This document shows positions 8,313-15,682 of a stretch of DNA of 34,266 bases, one piece after another. The notes under the pieces are model-generated. The model did no database searches. It was not told where the DNA came from and was given only the letters and a program-made list of their open reading frames with translations. Position 1 is the stretch's first letter; every line of letters begins with the position of its first letter. Source of the stretch: 2-02-FULL-48-14 sp964356195 (GTDB lineage Bacteria > Patescibacteriota > Gracilibacteria > UBA1369 > 2-02-FULL-48-14); NCBI GenBank assembly GCA_964356195.1, contig CAYHGP010000013.1, forward strand, positions 1 through 34,266. Direction: 5' to 3'. Both the position numbers and the translations under genes were made by a program.

Positions 8313-9269
8313 TTATTGTAAGTCTTCGCGCTGATCCGGTGCTAAATAAGGCAGTCCAAGTTTTTCAAACATTTCTTCTTCGGTGCGGCCCGCAATTTTT
8401 TCCTCACCCTCGTAAAGACCATACTCGTTCACTTTCCATCCGCGCTTCAAGGCCAAGGTGCGAACATGGATATTAAAATGCTTTGGGCCGGTAAAGTAAA
8501 ATAAAGCAGCCCCAAAACTTTCGCTGTCCACCACGCGAAAATCCACTTGCATATCATCTTCGGTCACAATACTCGACTTGGTTTCACCCGCCGCCAAAAC
8601 TTGTTTGATTTTTGGATAAGACAGAAAATACTGAATCATTTTCTCATGATTTTTCCCCGTCGCCAAAATATCAATATCCCCAATAGTTTCGCGTTTACGC
8701 CTCAGGCTCCCGGCATAAGCCACTTGCTCAATGTCCTTACATCCTTTCAGAAAATCCAAATAATCTTCGGCGCGCTTCAGAGCCTTTTTATACGGAACGC
8801 GTTCCTGCAAATGCGTCATTTGATTCATGGCCTCCACAATGCCGGCCTGACTTTTTTCACCCATGCCGGGAAGCGTGGCCAGCGCCCCGCTTTCAGCGGC
8901 AGCACGCAACTGGGGGAGACTTCGAATGTCCAATTGTTCCATAAACAATTTCACTTTTTTGGGGCCAATACCGCGCACTCGCAAAATATCTAAAATGCCA
9001 GGCCCGAGTTTTTTCATCAGCCGTGCGTGCATTTCACATTCGCCGGTTTCTAAAATTTCAATAATTTTGCTGTGCAGATCTTTGCCGATGCCGGGAATAT
9101 TTTCAATTCCTTTGTCATTATGAACATGAATCTCTTCCAAATCTTCGCCCATTCCACGAATCACTTCGGCGGCACGCTGGTAAGCTCGCACTCGAAAAAC
9201 ATTTTCGCCCAGCACCTCGAGCATCTCTGAAATTTCCGTAAAAACTTGAACGACTTTAGGGTTGATCAT
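8313..9269 (-). CDS. polX: Family X DNA polymerase lacking the PHP domain
   Basis: From the ATG at 9269 (M-I-N-P-K) this is 318 residues. It has the 8-kDa-like N-domain, two helix-hairpin-helix motifs (I-P-G-I-G-K-D and V-R-G-I-G-P-K-K) and the palm motif G-S-L-R-R-x3-E-T-x-G-D-x-D, with metal-binding D198 and D200. The third Asp is D243 in V-D-F-R-V-V. Pol X fills short gaps in base excision repair or end joining. Bacterial PolX usually has ~570 residues with a C-terminal PHP exonuclease; here the protein stops right after the polymerase core (L-P-Y-L-A-P-D...R-E-D-L-Q). The alternative ATG at 9284 adds five residues, but 9269 overlaps the upstream lipoprotein stop as ATGA, favouring it. Confidence 0.92.
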   Translation of the reverse strand: MINPKVVQVFTEISEMLEVLGENVFRVRAYQRAAEVIRGMGEDLEEIHVHNDKGIENIPGIGKDLHSKIIEILETGECEMHARLMKKLGPGILDILRVRGIGPKKVKLFMEQLDIRSLPQLRAAAESGALATLPGMGEKSQAGIVEAMNQMTHLQERVPYKKALKRAEDYLDFLKGCKDIEQVAYAGSLRRKRETIGDIDILATGKNHEKMIQYFLSYPKIKQVLAAGETKSSIVTEDDMQVDFRVVDSESFGAALFYFTGPKHFNIHVRTLALKRGWKVNEYGLYEGEEKIAGRTEEEMFEKLGLPYLAPDQREDLQ

Positions 9270-9403
9270 GGTGCCGTATTCCATAAAGAGCTGGTGTCCA
9301 CGGTTGGCTCCGCGCCCACGTCTTCATCAATCCCTTGAGAACCTGAACACGAACTCAGTGAAAAGAGGAATAAAAACAAGGCAAGGAATTTTAAGGGAGC
9401 CAT
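9266..9403 (-). CDS. Tiny lipoprotein (45 residues)
   Basis: A short gene: M-A-P-L-K, a hydrophobic stretch rich in Leu and Phe, then the lipobox L-S-S-C at residues 16-19 and a 26-residue acidic, Ser/Thr-rich tail. Signal peptidase II cleavage would leave a ~27-residue lipidated peptide. The TGA overlaps the polX ATG as ATGA, the coupling used repeatedly by real genes in this window. It is the first gene of the polX-rsmE operon. No family is recognised; it resembles entericidin-sized lipoproteins only in form. Presumably it sits on the outer face of the cytoplasmic membrane. Confidence 0.7.
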   Translation of the reverse strand: MAPLKFLALFLFLFSLSSCSGSQGIDEDVGAEPTVDTSSLWNTAP

Positions 9404-9451
9404 GGGTGTGGATTAATCGTATTCACTTTAGCGTGTTTTGAAAAGACCGTC

Positions 9452-9457
9452 TATAAT
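9452..9457 (+). promoter_or_regulatory. -10 box for the HI0933-type flavoprotein gene, leaderless type
   Basis: A perfect TATAAT lies six bases before the ATG at 9464; a weak -35 candidate (TTAGCG, 9428-9433) is 18 bases upstream. A transcript starting about seven bases after the box would begin at the ATG. The 9404-9463 space is a divergent promoter region shared with the polX operon. Confidence 0.6.
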
Positions 9458-9463
9458 AGAGAT

Positions 9464-10705
9464 ATGGAAAAGATGAAGATAGCCATCATTGGAGGAGGGG
9501 CAGCCGGAATTATGGCGGCAGCGACCATTGCGGAATCGGGGAAAGACGTGAAAATCATACTGATTGAAAAAAACAAGGTTCTCGGTCAAAAGGTACTCAT
9601 TTCGGGAGGTGGACGCTGCAATGTGACCACGGGGTTTTCGGATCTTCGTTTGATTGCCGAGCGTTATCCACGCGGTGGGAAATTCCTCTTGTCGAGCCTG
9701 CACGCCTTCCCTCCGGAAGCGGTGAAACAATGGTTTGAAGACCACGGCGTTCCCCTGAAAACGGAAGAAGACCTTCGTGTTTTCCCGCAATCGGACAGCG
9801 GGAAGGACGTACTCGCCGCCTTTGAACGAATATTTTGGAAAGACGCAACCACCATCCATTTCAGCCACACCGTTACCGAAATTCGAAAAGTCCGCGATCA
9901 TTTTCAAATTCATTTCGAAAATCATCCTAAACTGGATGTGGATAAAGTAATCCTCACCACCGGGGGCCAAGCCTACCGCTACACGGGCTCCACGGGAGAG
10001 GGCTACGCTTTCGCGGAGTCACTGGGGCATACCATCACAAAACTGGCTCCGAGTCTCAGCTCTTTTATTATTGAAGAAAGCTGGCCTCGTACGCTTGCCG
10101 GCGTTTCCCTCCCAACGGTCACTTTAAAGGTAAAATGTGACAAAAAATACGAGTTCACCGGCCCAATCCTTTTCACTCATCGAGGACTCACCGGCCCCGC
10201 CGTTTTTGCACTTTCTTCCTACATTGCTTTTGAACGTTATGACTCACAACATCCCATGCCGCTCTTTTTAGATTTACTTCCCAACTTGCCCCACACACTT
10301 TTTGAAACGGAGTTGCGAAAGGAACTTGAAGAAAATCCAAAAAAACTGTTTCGAAATACACTGGGCAACTGGATCCCCAAATCCCTCGCACTTGAGCTCT
10401 GCACGCTCATTCCCGTGGCTACGGAAAAACCAAACTCCGAGCTGTCCAAAAAAGAAATTACAAAAACCATCGAAATGCTTAAAGCGGTTCCTCTTCACCT
10501 CATCGGCCGCGCGGCCGGAGATGAATTCGTAACAGCTGGCGGAGTGAAACTTTCCGAAGTGAACCCACAAACACTCGAATCCAAAGTTTGCCCAGGACTC
10601 TATTTCGCAGGAGAAATCCTCGACATCGACGGCTTCACCGGCGGCTACAATCTTCAAGCGGCTTGGGCCACGGGACACCGAGCGGGGGAGAGTGCTCTTT
10701 CATAA
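9464..10705 (+). CDS. HI0933-family FAD-dependent oxidoreductase
   Basis: A 413-residue flavoprotein of the HI0933/YhiN/BaiN family. The N-terminal Rossmann motif G-G-G-A-A-G (residues ~11-16) binds FAD, followed by E-K-N-K-x-L-G-Q-K and the family hallmark S-G-G-G-R-C-N-V-T. The C-terminal FAD motif is G-L-Y-F-A-G-E-I-L-D-I-D-G-x-T-G-G-Y-N-L-Q-x-A. Members are NAD(P)H-dependent reductases with poorly known physiological substrates (one reduces bile-acid intermediates). Length is normal. A second ATG at 9473 is possible, but the promoter position favours 9464. The gene is not overlapped by its downstream neighbour. Confidence 0.93.
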   Translation: MEKMKIAIIGGGAAGIMAAATIAESGKDVKIILIEKNKVLGQKVLISGGGRCNVTTGFSDLRLIAERYPRGGKFLLSSLHAFPPEAVKQWFEDHGVPLKTEEDLRVFPQSDSGKDVLAAFERIFWKDATTIHFSHTVTEIRKVRDHFQIHFENHPKLDVDKVILTTGGQAYRYTGSTGEGYAFAESLGHTITKLAPSLSSFIIEESWPRTLAGVSLPTVTLKVKCDKKYEFTGPILFTHRGLTGPAVFALSSYIAFERYDSQHPMPLFLDLLPNLPHTLFETELRKELEENPKKLFRNTLGNWIPKSLALELCTLIPVATEKPNSELSKKEITKTIEMLKAVPLHLIGRAAGDEFVTAGGVKLSEVNPQTLESKVCPGLYFAGEILDIDGFTGGYNLQAAWATGHRAGESALS

Positions 10706-10747
10706 AATTTAGACTCGGTTTACAATTCAAAGCGTAACCCCTCTTCC

Positions 10748-11248
10748 ATGCCCAAGGTTCCTGAGTTACGTCAAACAATCCAAAGCTTCAAGGCAAAAAT
10801 GGACCGCCGCAGAACCTTCACCGACCGCATCGCCGACCGCATCACCAACGCTTTCGGCTCCGTCCTCTTTTTCATTTTCAATTTCACTGCATTCGGCGTT
10901 TGGATTATCTGGAACAACGGCTGGATTACGGGTGCCACCGCATTTGACCCCTATCCGTACGGAATGCTCACCATGGTGGTTTCGCTCGAAGCCATTTTCC
11001 TTTCGGTTTTTGTTTTGATCAGCCAGAATCACGCCGCCAAGATTGCTGACCTTCGCGAAGAAGTGGACCTGCAAGTGAACGTGCGTGCAGAGGAAGAAAT
11101 CACAAGACTTTTGATTATGGTGGACCAAATTCACGACCACCTTGGCCTCGCCCCCGAAGACGACGCCGAACTGAAACGTATGAAGAAGAAAATGAATTTA
11201 AAGACCATGGAAGCAAGAATTGTGCGAGAAATGGGAGACGCAAATTAA
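10748..11248 (+). CDS. DUF1003 membrane protein
   Basis: A 166-residue DUF1003 protein. A basic N-terminal region (D-R-I-A-D-R-I-T) leads into two membrane helices (~36-55 and ~75-95) separated by a short loop containing the family's D-P-Y-P-Y-x-x-L, then a soluble C-terminal helix bearing H-x-A-K-x-A-D-L-R-E-E-V-D-L-Q-V-N. The family is widespread in bacteria with no firm function. The next gene (ldh) starts 20 bases downstream, so cotranscription is likely. Confidence 0.9.
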   Translation: MPKVPELRQTIQSFKAKMDRRRTFTDRIADRITNAFGSVLFFIFNFTAFGVWIIWNNGWITGATAFDPYPYGMLTMVVSLEAIFLSVFVLISQNHAAKIADLREEVDLQVNVRAEEEITRLLIMVDQIHDHLGLAPEDDAELKRMKKKMNLKTMEARIVREMGDAN

Positions 11249-11267
11249 ATTCCTAAACCCCTTCACC

Positions 11268-12221
11268 ATGCCCACCGGAAAATCATGCACGCTTCACTCC
11301 AGTTTTGTCACTCAATTCAAGGTGACTGTGGTCGGATGTGGCAACGTAGGAGCTACGGCGGCCTACGCCATGCTCATGGATGGAACTCCCACCGAGTTGG
11401 TCCTTGTGGATCGCAGTAAAGACAAAGCCGAAGGACTCTTGCTCGACTTTGAACACTCTTTGCCCTTTTTTGAATACACCAAAATCATTGCAAGCGACGA
11501 TATTTCCGCCTGCAAAAACTCTCAAATTGTGGTGATCACCGCCGGAGCCCGTCAGCAAGAAGGGGAGTCTCGTCTCGACCTCATCAAAAAAAATCGTGCC
11601 ATTTATAAAGAGCTCATTCCGCGCATCGCCAAGCTCGCCCCCAAAGCTATTTTACTCATCGTATCCAACCCTGTGGATATTTTGACACTCGAAGCTCTGG
11701 AACTTTCCGGCTTTCCTCCGAACCGTGTATTCGGAACCGGAACTATGCTCGACACCGCTCGCTTTCGATTTCATATTTCCCAGCGGCTTTGTCTCAGTCC
11801 ACACAGCATTGAAGCTTTCATTTTGGGCGAACACGGAGACAGCTCTTTCCCGGTTTGGAGTTCCGCGAATGTCGCAGGTAAGCCTTTGTTCGATTTCGAT
11901 GGATTCAGTCGAAAGGTGGGCAACGAGTGCTACAAAGAAACCAAAACCGCCGCTTATCGAATTATTCACGACCTGGGCTACACCTGTTATTCCATCGCCA
12001 CCGTGATTCGCCAAATCATGAAACATATTTTTCAGCATTCAAAGATTGTCGTGCCACTTTCAGTTGCCCTGAATGGCGCCTACGGGTACAAAGACGTCGC
12101 CATCAGCGTTCCCTGCGTCCTCGATAGCCAAGGAATTTCCGACATCATTAAAGTCCCCCTCGATTCCAAGGAGAAAGAAGCGCTCAAAAAGTCAGTGCAG
12201 ACGCTGAAACAGGTTTTGTGA
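11268..12221 (+). CDS. ldh: L-lactate dehydrogenase
   Basis: A 317-residue NAD-dependent LDH, which reduces pyruvate to L-lactate and regenerates NAD+. The NAD motif G-C-G-N-V-G is at 23-28. A-R-Q-Q-E-G-E-S-R (94-102) has Gln at the specificity position where malate dehydrogenases have Arg. D162 and R165 lie in L-D-T-A-R-F-R, and the catalytic His is H189 in G-E-H-G-D-S. The ATG at 11268 is chosen because earlier in-frame starts lie inside the DUF1003 gene; even so, ~17 residues precede the Rossmann strand. Lactate is the implied fermentation product. The RlmK-like gene follows after 12 bases. Confidence 0.93.
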   Translation: MPTGKSCTLHSSFVTQFKVTVVGCGNVGATAAYAMLMDGTPTELVLVDRSKDKAEGLLLDFEHSLPFFEYTKIIASDDISACKNSQIVVITAGARQQEGESRLDLIKKNRAIYKELIPRIAKLAPKAILLIVSNPVDILTLEALELSGFPPNRVFGTGTMLDTARFRFHISQRLCLSPHSIEAFILGEHGDSSFPVWSSANVAGKPLFDFDGFSRKVGNECYKETKTAAYRIIHDLGYTCYSIATVIRQIMKHIFQHSKIVVPLSVALNGAYGYKDVAISVPCVLDSQGISDIIKVPLDSKEKEALKKSVQTLKQVL

Positions 12222-12233
12222 TAAGCTCGCCCC

Positions 12234-13127
12234 ATGTCTGAACTCCAAAAAATTCTATCGAGTGAACTCAAGCGCCTTAAGCCTTACCTTACTAAGAACA
12301 AAATTGAGGCCTATCGTTTGTACCATGAGTCGACGGGGCCGTACCCCATTGTCATTGATATTTATAAGGACAACGCCGTGGTTCATATTTTTGAACGCGT
12401 CCCCGAGGATTTCATTGAAGAGCTCGAAGTTGAACTGAAAAATTTGCTCGACATCAAAGATTTTTTCTATAAAGATCGAACTGAGAAAACCGCCGGCACT
12501 CCGCTGCAAAACGCACCTCACAAAGAAATCACCGTTCAAGAATACGGCCACACATTTTCACTCAATTTATCCGATTATTTGGACACCGGACTTTTTCTGG
12601 ATCATCGCGAAACCCGTCGCTGGATTGAATCCCAAAGTAAAAATAAAATCGTTCTCAATACCTTCGCGTACACCGGTTCTTTCAGCGTTTACGCCGCTGC
12701 GGGTGGAGCCAAAAAAACGCACAGCGTGGACCTCTCAAAAACCTACTGCGAGTGGATTAAAAAAAATCTCGCCCTGAACGGCTTCCCGCCGGAAGAAAAC
12801 TGGGTCTACAAAATGGACACCCTCGAATTTTTCCGCTATGCGAAACGCAAGCAACTTTCTTTCGACATCATCATCATCGATCCGCCCACCTTCAGCAAAA
12901 ACAAGGGCAGCAATTTCTCTGTGCGACGCGATTATCCGGAACTCATCAACGGCGCTCTGGAACTCCTCAATCCCAAGGGCTTTATTGTTTTTTCAAACAA
13001 CTGTCACGACTTCGTTTTAGAAAAAAGAAAGCTCAGGCCTTGCGAGGTACTCGAAGAAACCACGCTCATTCCTCCGGACTTTGAAGGCGCCGCGCCGCAT
13101 CAGTGCTTTATAATTCACAAGCCATAG
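12234..13127 (+). CDS. RlmK-like class I SAM-dependent methyltransferase
   Basis: A 297-residue protein similar to the C-terminal half of RlmL/RlmK, which makes m7G2069 in 23S rRNA. Motif I is L-N-T-F-A-Y-T-G-S-F (141-150), acidic S-V-D-L-S is at 164-168, and the catalytic-pocket D-P-P-T-F is at 216-220. Unlike full RlmKL it has no THUMP/RlmL half. An N-terminal ~100-residue region with a short beta-rich segment (possibly PUA-like) precedes the fold. The exact rRNA target is uncertain, since RlmI and RlmK share these motifs, but D-P-P-T-F-S fits RlmK best. The 3' end overlaps the converging znuA-like gene by 20 bases. Confidence 0.85.
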   Translation: MSELQKILSSELKRLKPYLTKNKIEAYRLYHESTGPYPIVIDIYKDNAVVHIFERVPEDFIEELEVELKNLLDIKDFFYKDRTEKTAGTPLQNAPHKEITVQEYGHTFSLNLSDYLDTGLFLDHRETRRWIESQSKNKIVLNTFAYTGSFSVYAAAGGAKKTHSVDLSKTYCEWIKKNLALNGFPPEENWVYKMDTLEFFRYAKRKQLSFDIIIIDPPTFSKNKGSNFSVRRDYPELINGALELLNPKGFIVFSNNCHDFVLEKRKLRPCEVLEETTLIPPDFEGAAPHQCFIIHKP

Positions 13128-13842
13128 CCAGCTGCAAGTTTTTGAGATTTTCTTCCATCACGCTGAAGTAATTTTTTCCGTCCGCAATTTCTTCAACCGT
13201 CAAACCCTCCAACGGATTTAAAATGAGTACCGTAAGGCCGGCTTCGTTCGCTAAGGTTTCAGCAATTTCGGGAGAGGCGAGGGTTTCCATGAACACCACT
13301 TTCACTTCATTTTCCGCAATAAAATCTTGGAGTGCCACCAGCTCATTCAAGGAAGGTTCGTCATCCGGCGAAAGACCCGCAACCGACTTCACTGTAAAGT
13401 CATAGCGCGCCGCAAGGTATGAAAAAGCGTTGTGAGAAGCCACAATGGTTTCCGTTCCGCAATCTGCAAGCCCCTTGCTGTAAGCTGTATGCAAAGCGGC
13501 CAATTGATCGTTCAAGGCCTTAGCATTGAGTTCAAATTTCTCTCTATTGTCGGGGTCCAACTCGATCAGTTTGGCGAGAATTCCTGCCACAACATTTTGC
13601 ATAAGTGCCGGGTCCAGCCAAGTGTGAGGATCCCAAACTCCTTCTTCAACGGAGTCCGCGTCTGCCGGTCTCAACTCTACAAAAGAAGAGGCTTCAATAA
13701 ATTGAACGGTCTCATCACTCACATTATTTTTCAAGTCTTCAATCCAAAGTTCAAAACCAGCTCCTTGGTAAACCACCAAATCTGCGTCATACAAGTCCTG
13801 CACATTCTGTGGACTGGGCTCGTAGTCATGAGGCTCCACTCC
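13108..13842 (-). CDS. znuA: ZnuA-like zinc/metal ABC transporter binding protein, 5' part lost in gap
   Basis: A 245-residue fragment of a cluster A-I (ZnuA/TroA) solute-binding protein; the signal peptide and first strand lie in the N gap. Metal-ligand histidines are visible in G-V-E-P-H-D-Y-E-P, D-P-H-T-W-L-D-P and A-S-H-N-A-F-S-Y-L, and the acidic region after the second His (D-A-D-S-V-E-E-G) may help collect zinc. The C-terminal segment N-P-L-E-G-L-T is typical. The family delivers Zn2+ or Mn2+ to an ABC permease; those partner genes are not in the window and may be in or beyond the gap. Metal specificity is not certain. Confidence 0.85.
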   Translation of the reverse strand, partial: GVEPHDYEPSPQNVQDLYDADLVVYQGAGFELWIEDLKNNVSDETVQFIEASSFVELRPADADSVEEGVWDPHTWLDPALMQNVVAGILAKLIELDPDNREKFELNAKALNDQLAALHTAYSKGLADCGTETIVASHNAFSYLAARYDFTVKSVAGLSPDDEPSLNELVALQDFIAENEVKVVFMETLASPEIAETLANEAGLTVLILNPLEGLTVEEIADGKNYFSVMEENLKNLQLAMACEL

Positions 13843-13942
13843 NNNNNNNNNNNNNNNNNNNNNNNNNNNNNNNNNNNNNNNNNNNNNNNNNNNNNNNNNN
13901 NNNNNNNNNNNNNNNNNNNNNNNNNNNNNNNNNNNNNNNNNN
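13843..13942. other. Assembly gap (100 N)
   Basis: A scaffold gap of nominal length. No sequence overlap is seen between its flanks, so true sequence is missing, including the start of the znuA-like gene and the end of the small membrane protein at 13943. Confidence 0.95.
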
Positions 13943-14125
13943 AAAACCAATGAGGCCACTTCCAAATAAAACAGAAGCTGCAATAAATGGGAGGCCGGAT
14001 GCAAGTATATCCTCAAGCTTGGTAGACCATAGAAAGAAAAAGCAGAACAGCATCCCAAAGGCACCAGCAGCCATGCTGAAAACACTTAGAACCTGAGCGG
14101 TGACGTTTCCAATTTTATTATTCAT
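13943..14125 (-). CDS. Small membrane protein, 3' end lost in gap
   Basis: Sixty-one residues (M-N-N-K-I-G-N-V start) remain before the N run. Two hydrophobic helices (about 8-32 and 40-61) are separated by a short polar K-L-E-D turn. The start is supported by a strong promoter ending seven bases before the ATG. No family is recognised. It faces away from, and is separated by the gap from, the znuA-like gene. Confidence 0.6.
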
Positions 14126-14132
14126 ATTGGCA

Positions 14133-14161
14133 AGTTTACAGTTTGCTGAAGTGACTTTCAA
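14133..14161 (-). promoter_or_regulatory. Promoter TTGAAA-17-TAAACT, leaderless type
   Basis: On the minus strand TTGAAA (14156-14161) and TAAACT (14133-14138) are 17 bases apart, with the ATG at 14125 seven bases after the -10 box. The -35 overlaps the last codons of the upstream gene. Confidence 0.6.
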
Positions 14162-14457
14162 CGCTTTCTTCTTTTTCCACGAACCCCCATGAAAACCATA
14201 AAGAGTACCAAAGCCTTCACCCAATAATACCCGTTGGGATCAATGACCATTTCCGTTAGGGGCGTCTCTATTCCAAAAAGCACATGCACAATCAGGCTAA
14301 ACGGTAAGGCGAGCCACAGCATCTGCACTCTGGACAGTTTCACCCCCATCTTTTGAAGATAGGGCGCCGCAAAATAAACGACTAAATAGGTGAGAGTAAA
14401 ATCAAAAATCGCGAAAGAACCAATTCGGAACGAGCGTAAAAAAGTGATGATATCCAT
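14158..14457 (-). CDS. Small integral membrane protein, unknown family
   Basis: From the ATG at 14457, 99 residues with about three membrane segments (near 13-33, 45-60 and 75-92), the motif F-G-I-E-T-P-L-T between the second and third, and a very basic C-terminus (R-G-K-R-R-K-R), implying a cytoplasmic tail. Longer upstream in-frame starts overlap the neighbouring gene and are rejected. No catalytic motif. It follows the 14484-14894 gene by 26 bases on the same strand. Confidence 0.6.
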   Translation of the reverse strand: MDIITFLRSFRIGSFAIFDFTLTYLVVYFAAPYLQKMGVKLSRVQMLWLALPFSLIVHVLFGIETPLTEMVIDPNGYYWVKALVLFMVFMGVRGKRRKR

Positions 14458-14483
14458 AGGTACTACAAAGCTTAACTGCGCCC

Positions 14484-14894
14484 CTAAATAGGCGCACTGA
14501 GTGCAAGTATAAAAAATGGGATAAGGCAGAGGCTGAAGAGAAGCGGGAATAAAAGGACCCAGAAAAACATACCCACACTCATTTTTCCATAGAAAAATCG
14601 AAACGCGAGATACGTGAAAAGAATACAACTGATAAGGATCACAATGAAAGTCATCAGTGCCGCAGCTTCGTCCCTGTCTGGCGCATAATTATAAATCAAA
14701 TTTGCTGGCAATAAGGCAGCAACTATAGGGTAGAAAAGTACGAAAAAAGACGCGGTATAATTGGCCTTAATTTTCTTGCCCGCCTTTAGATGTCGTATCC
14801 CAAGATTGAGGAGCAAGGGTCCCAGAAAAGGATAGCTCACAACGATAAAAGCAAATATTGGTAGCGAAAACAAAATTACATCCCCAATGTCCAT
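14484..14894 (-). CDS. Four-helix membrane protein, unknown
   Basis: A 136-residue protein with four predicted membrane helices (near 5-30, 48-66, 78-98 and 108-132) and a short basic loop (K-A-G-K-K-I-K) between the first two. No recognised family. Its base composition looks AT-richer than the core genes, like the rest of this contig. Confidence 0.6.
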   Translation of the reverse strand: MDIGDVILFSLPIFAFIVVSYPFLGPLLLNLGIRHLKAGKKIKANYTASFFVLFYPIVAALLPANLIYNYAPDRDEAAALMTFIVILISCILFTYLAFRFFYGKMSVGMFFWVLLFPLLFSLCLIPFFILALSAPI

Positions 14895-14961
14895 AATCTC
14901 AATCTATAAAAACATTCGCATCTTACTCCGGCCAAGGATGCCGTGGCAATATTCTCACTGG

Positions 14962-14973
14962 AGTGGGTCTAGT
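14962..14973 (+). repeat. AGTGGGTCTAGT repeat, copy 1
   Basis: A 12-base sequence identical to 17236-17247. On the minus strand its TAG is the stop codon of the 14969-15457 gene. Confidence 0.55.
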
Positions 14974-15457
14974 CTTTCACAAAATGAATAATTTTTTCAA
15001 TAGACTCTTCTTTGATTTTCACTTCTGGAAGGGTGAGGTCTAAAAATAATTTCTCATGTTTAGCCAAGTCTAAGTAAAAAAGACCATTTATAAACTCACC
15101 ATGTCCACCCCATTTGATCTTTTTCTTGTGGTAGAAGTTTTTAATTTCTGCCAAAGGAATGCTTTTATTGAAATCAGTATCTGCTTTATCCGAAGAATCT
15201 GACATGGTAAGACTTTGCGCAGTCAGGGTGAAAACAAGAATCTTTTTCTTCGCAAAAATAAGAAAAGGAAGTGAAAATAGAGCAAGAAGCCCAAAAATAA
15301 ATAGTGCTGCAAGAACGAGATTCGCTAACCAATCCCCCTCGCTATAATTAAAAAGATCAATTGATATGAACGAAAACAAAATTCCAATAACAGTCATATA
15401 AAAAGCCATTGCCCAGTTTTTTTCTGTGTGAATAGAAAGTTTTTTCACTTTACTCAT
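14969..15457 (-). CDS. Two-helix membrane protein with cytoplasmic C-domain, unknown
   Basis: From the ATG at 15457 (M-S-K-V-K-K), 162 residues. A basic start is followed by two membrane helices (about 17-33 and 45-68), a basic K-K-K and a ~90-residue soluble, beta-rich, Lys-rich domain. The layout resembles small bacterial PH-like membrane proteins, but I see no definite motif. A further ATG six codons upstream (15475) is less likely since it runs into the repeat copy next to the gap. Confidence 0.65.
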   Translation of the reverse strand: MSKVKKLSIHTEKNWAMAFYMTVIGILFSFISIDLFNYSEGDWLANLVLAALFIFGLLALFSLPFLIFAKKKILVFTLTAQSLTMSDSSDKADTDFNKSIPLAEIKNFYHKKKIKWGGHGEFINGLFYLDLAKHEKLFLDLTLPEVKIKEESIEKIIHFVKD

Positions 15458-15468
15458 AGTTGTTTGGC

Positions 15469-15492
15469 TGGCCACTCGGGTCTAGTACCCTT
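15469..15492 (+). repeat. TTGGCTGG...GGGTCTAGT repeat, copy 2
   Basis: TTGGCTGGCC followed by GGGTCTAGTACCC, matching the copy at 17226-17251 apart from a few central bases. It abuts the N gap, as expected if repeats broke the assembly. Confidence 0.5.
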
Positions 15493-15592
15493 NNNNNNNN
15501 NNNNNNNNNNNNNNNNNNNNNNNNNNNNNNNNNNNNNNNNNNNNNNNNNNNNNNNNNNNNNNNNNNNNNNNNNNNNNNNNNNNNNNNNNNNN
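15493..15592. other. Assembly gap (100 N)
   Basis: Scaffold gap of nominal length, with no overlap between flanks. The left flank is the degenerate repeat. Confidence 0.95.
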
Positions 15593-15665
15593 CATGGTAA
15601 CGTTTCTTATCACGTCTTACATTTGGATTATAGCTGTAAAGTAAGTAATGTGTAGTTAGTTTTTA

Positions 15666-15673
15666 AGAGAAGG
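15666..15673 (+). promoter_or_regulatory. Shine-Dalgarno sequence of the FemX-like gene
   Basis: AGAGAAGG ends nine bases before the ATG at 15683. It is one of the few good ribosome binding sites in the window, where most starts lack one. Confidence 0.5.
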
Positions 15674-15682
15674 TTTTAAAAT

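Noticed and set aside
11220..12221. Recoding of UGA as glycine (as in Gracilibacteria)
   Set aside because: UGA ends gnd, tkt and ldh at their normal family lengths, and UGA-containing overlaps match gene ends.
13108..14085. A single long znuA reading through the N gap into the next contig
   Set aside because: The frame across N is arbitrary; sequence beyond the gap encodes a different small membrane protein with its own promoter.
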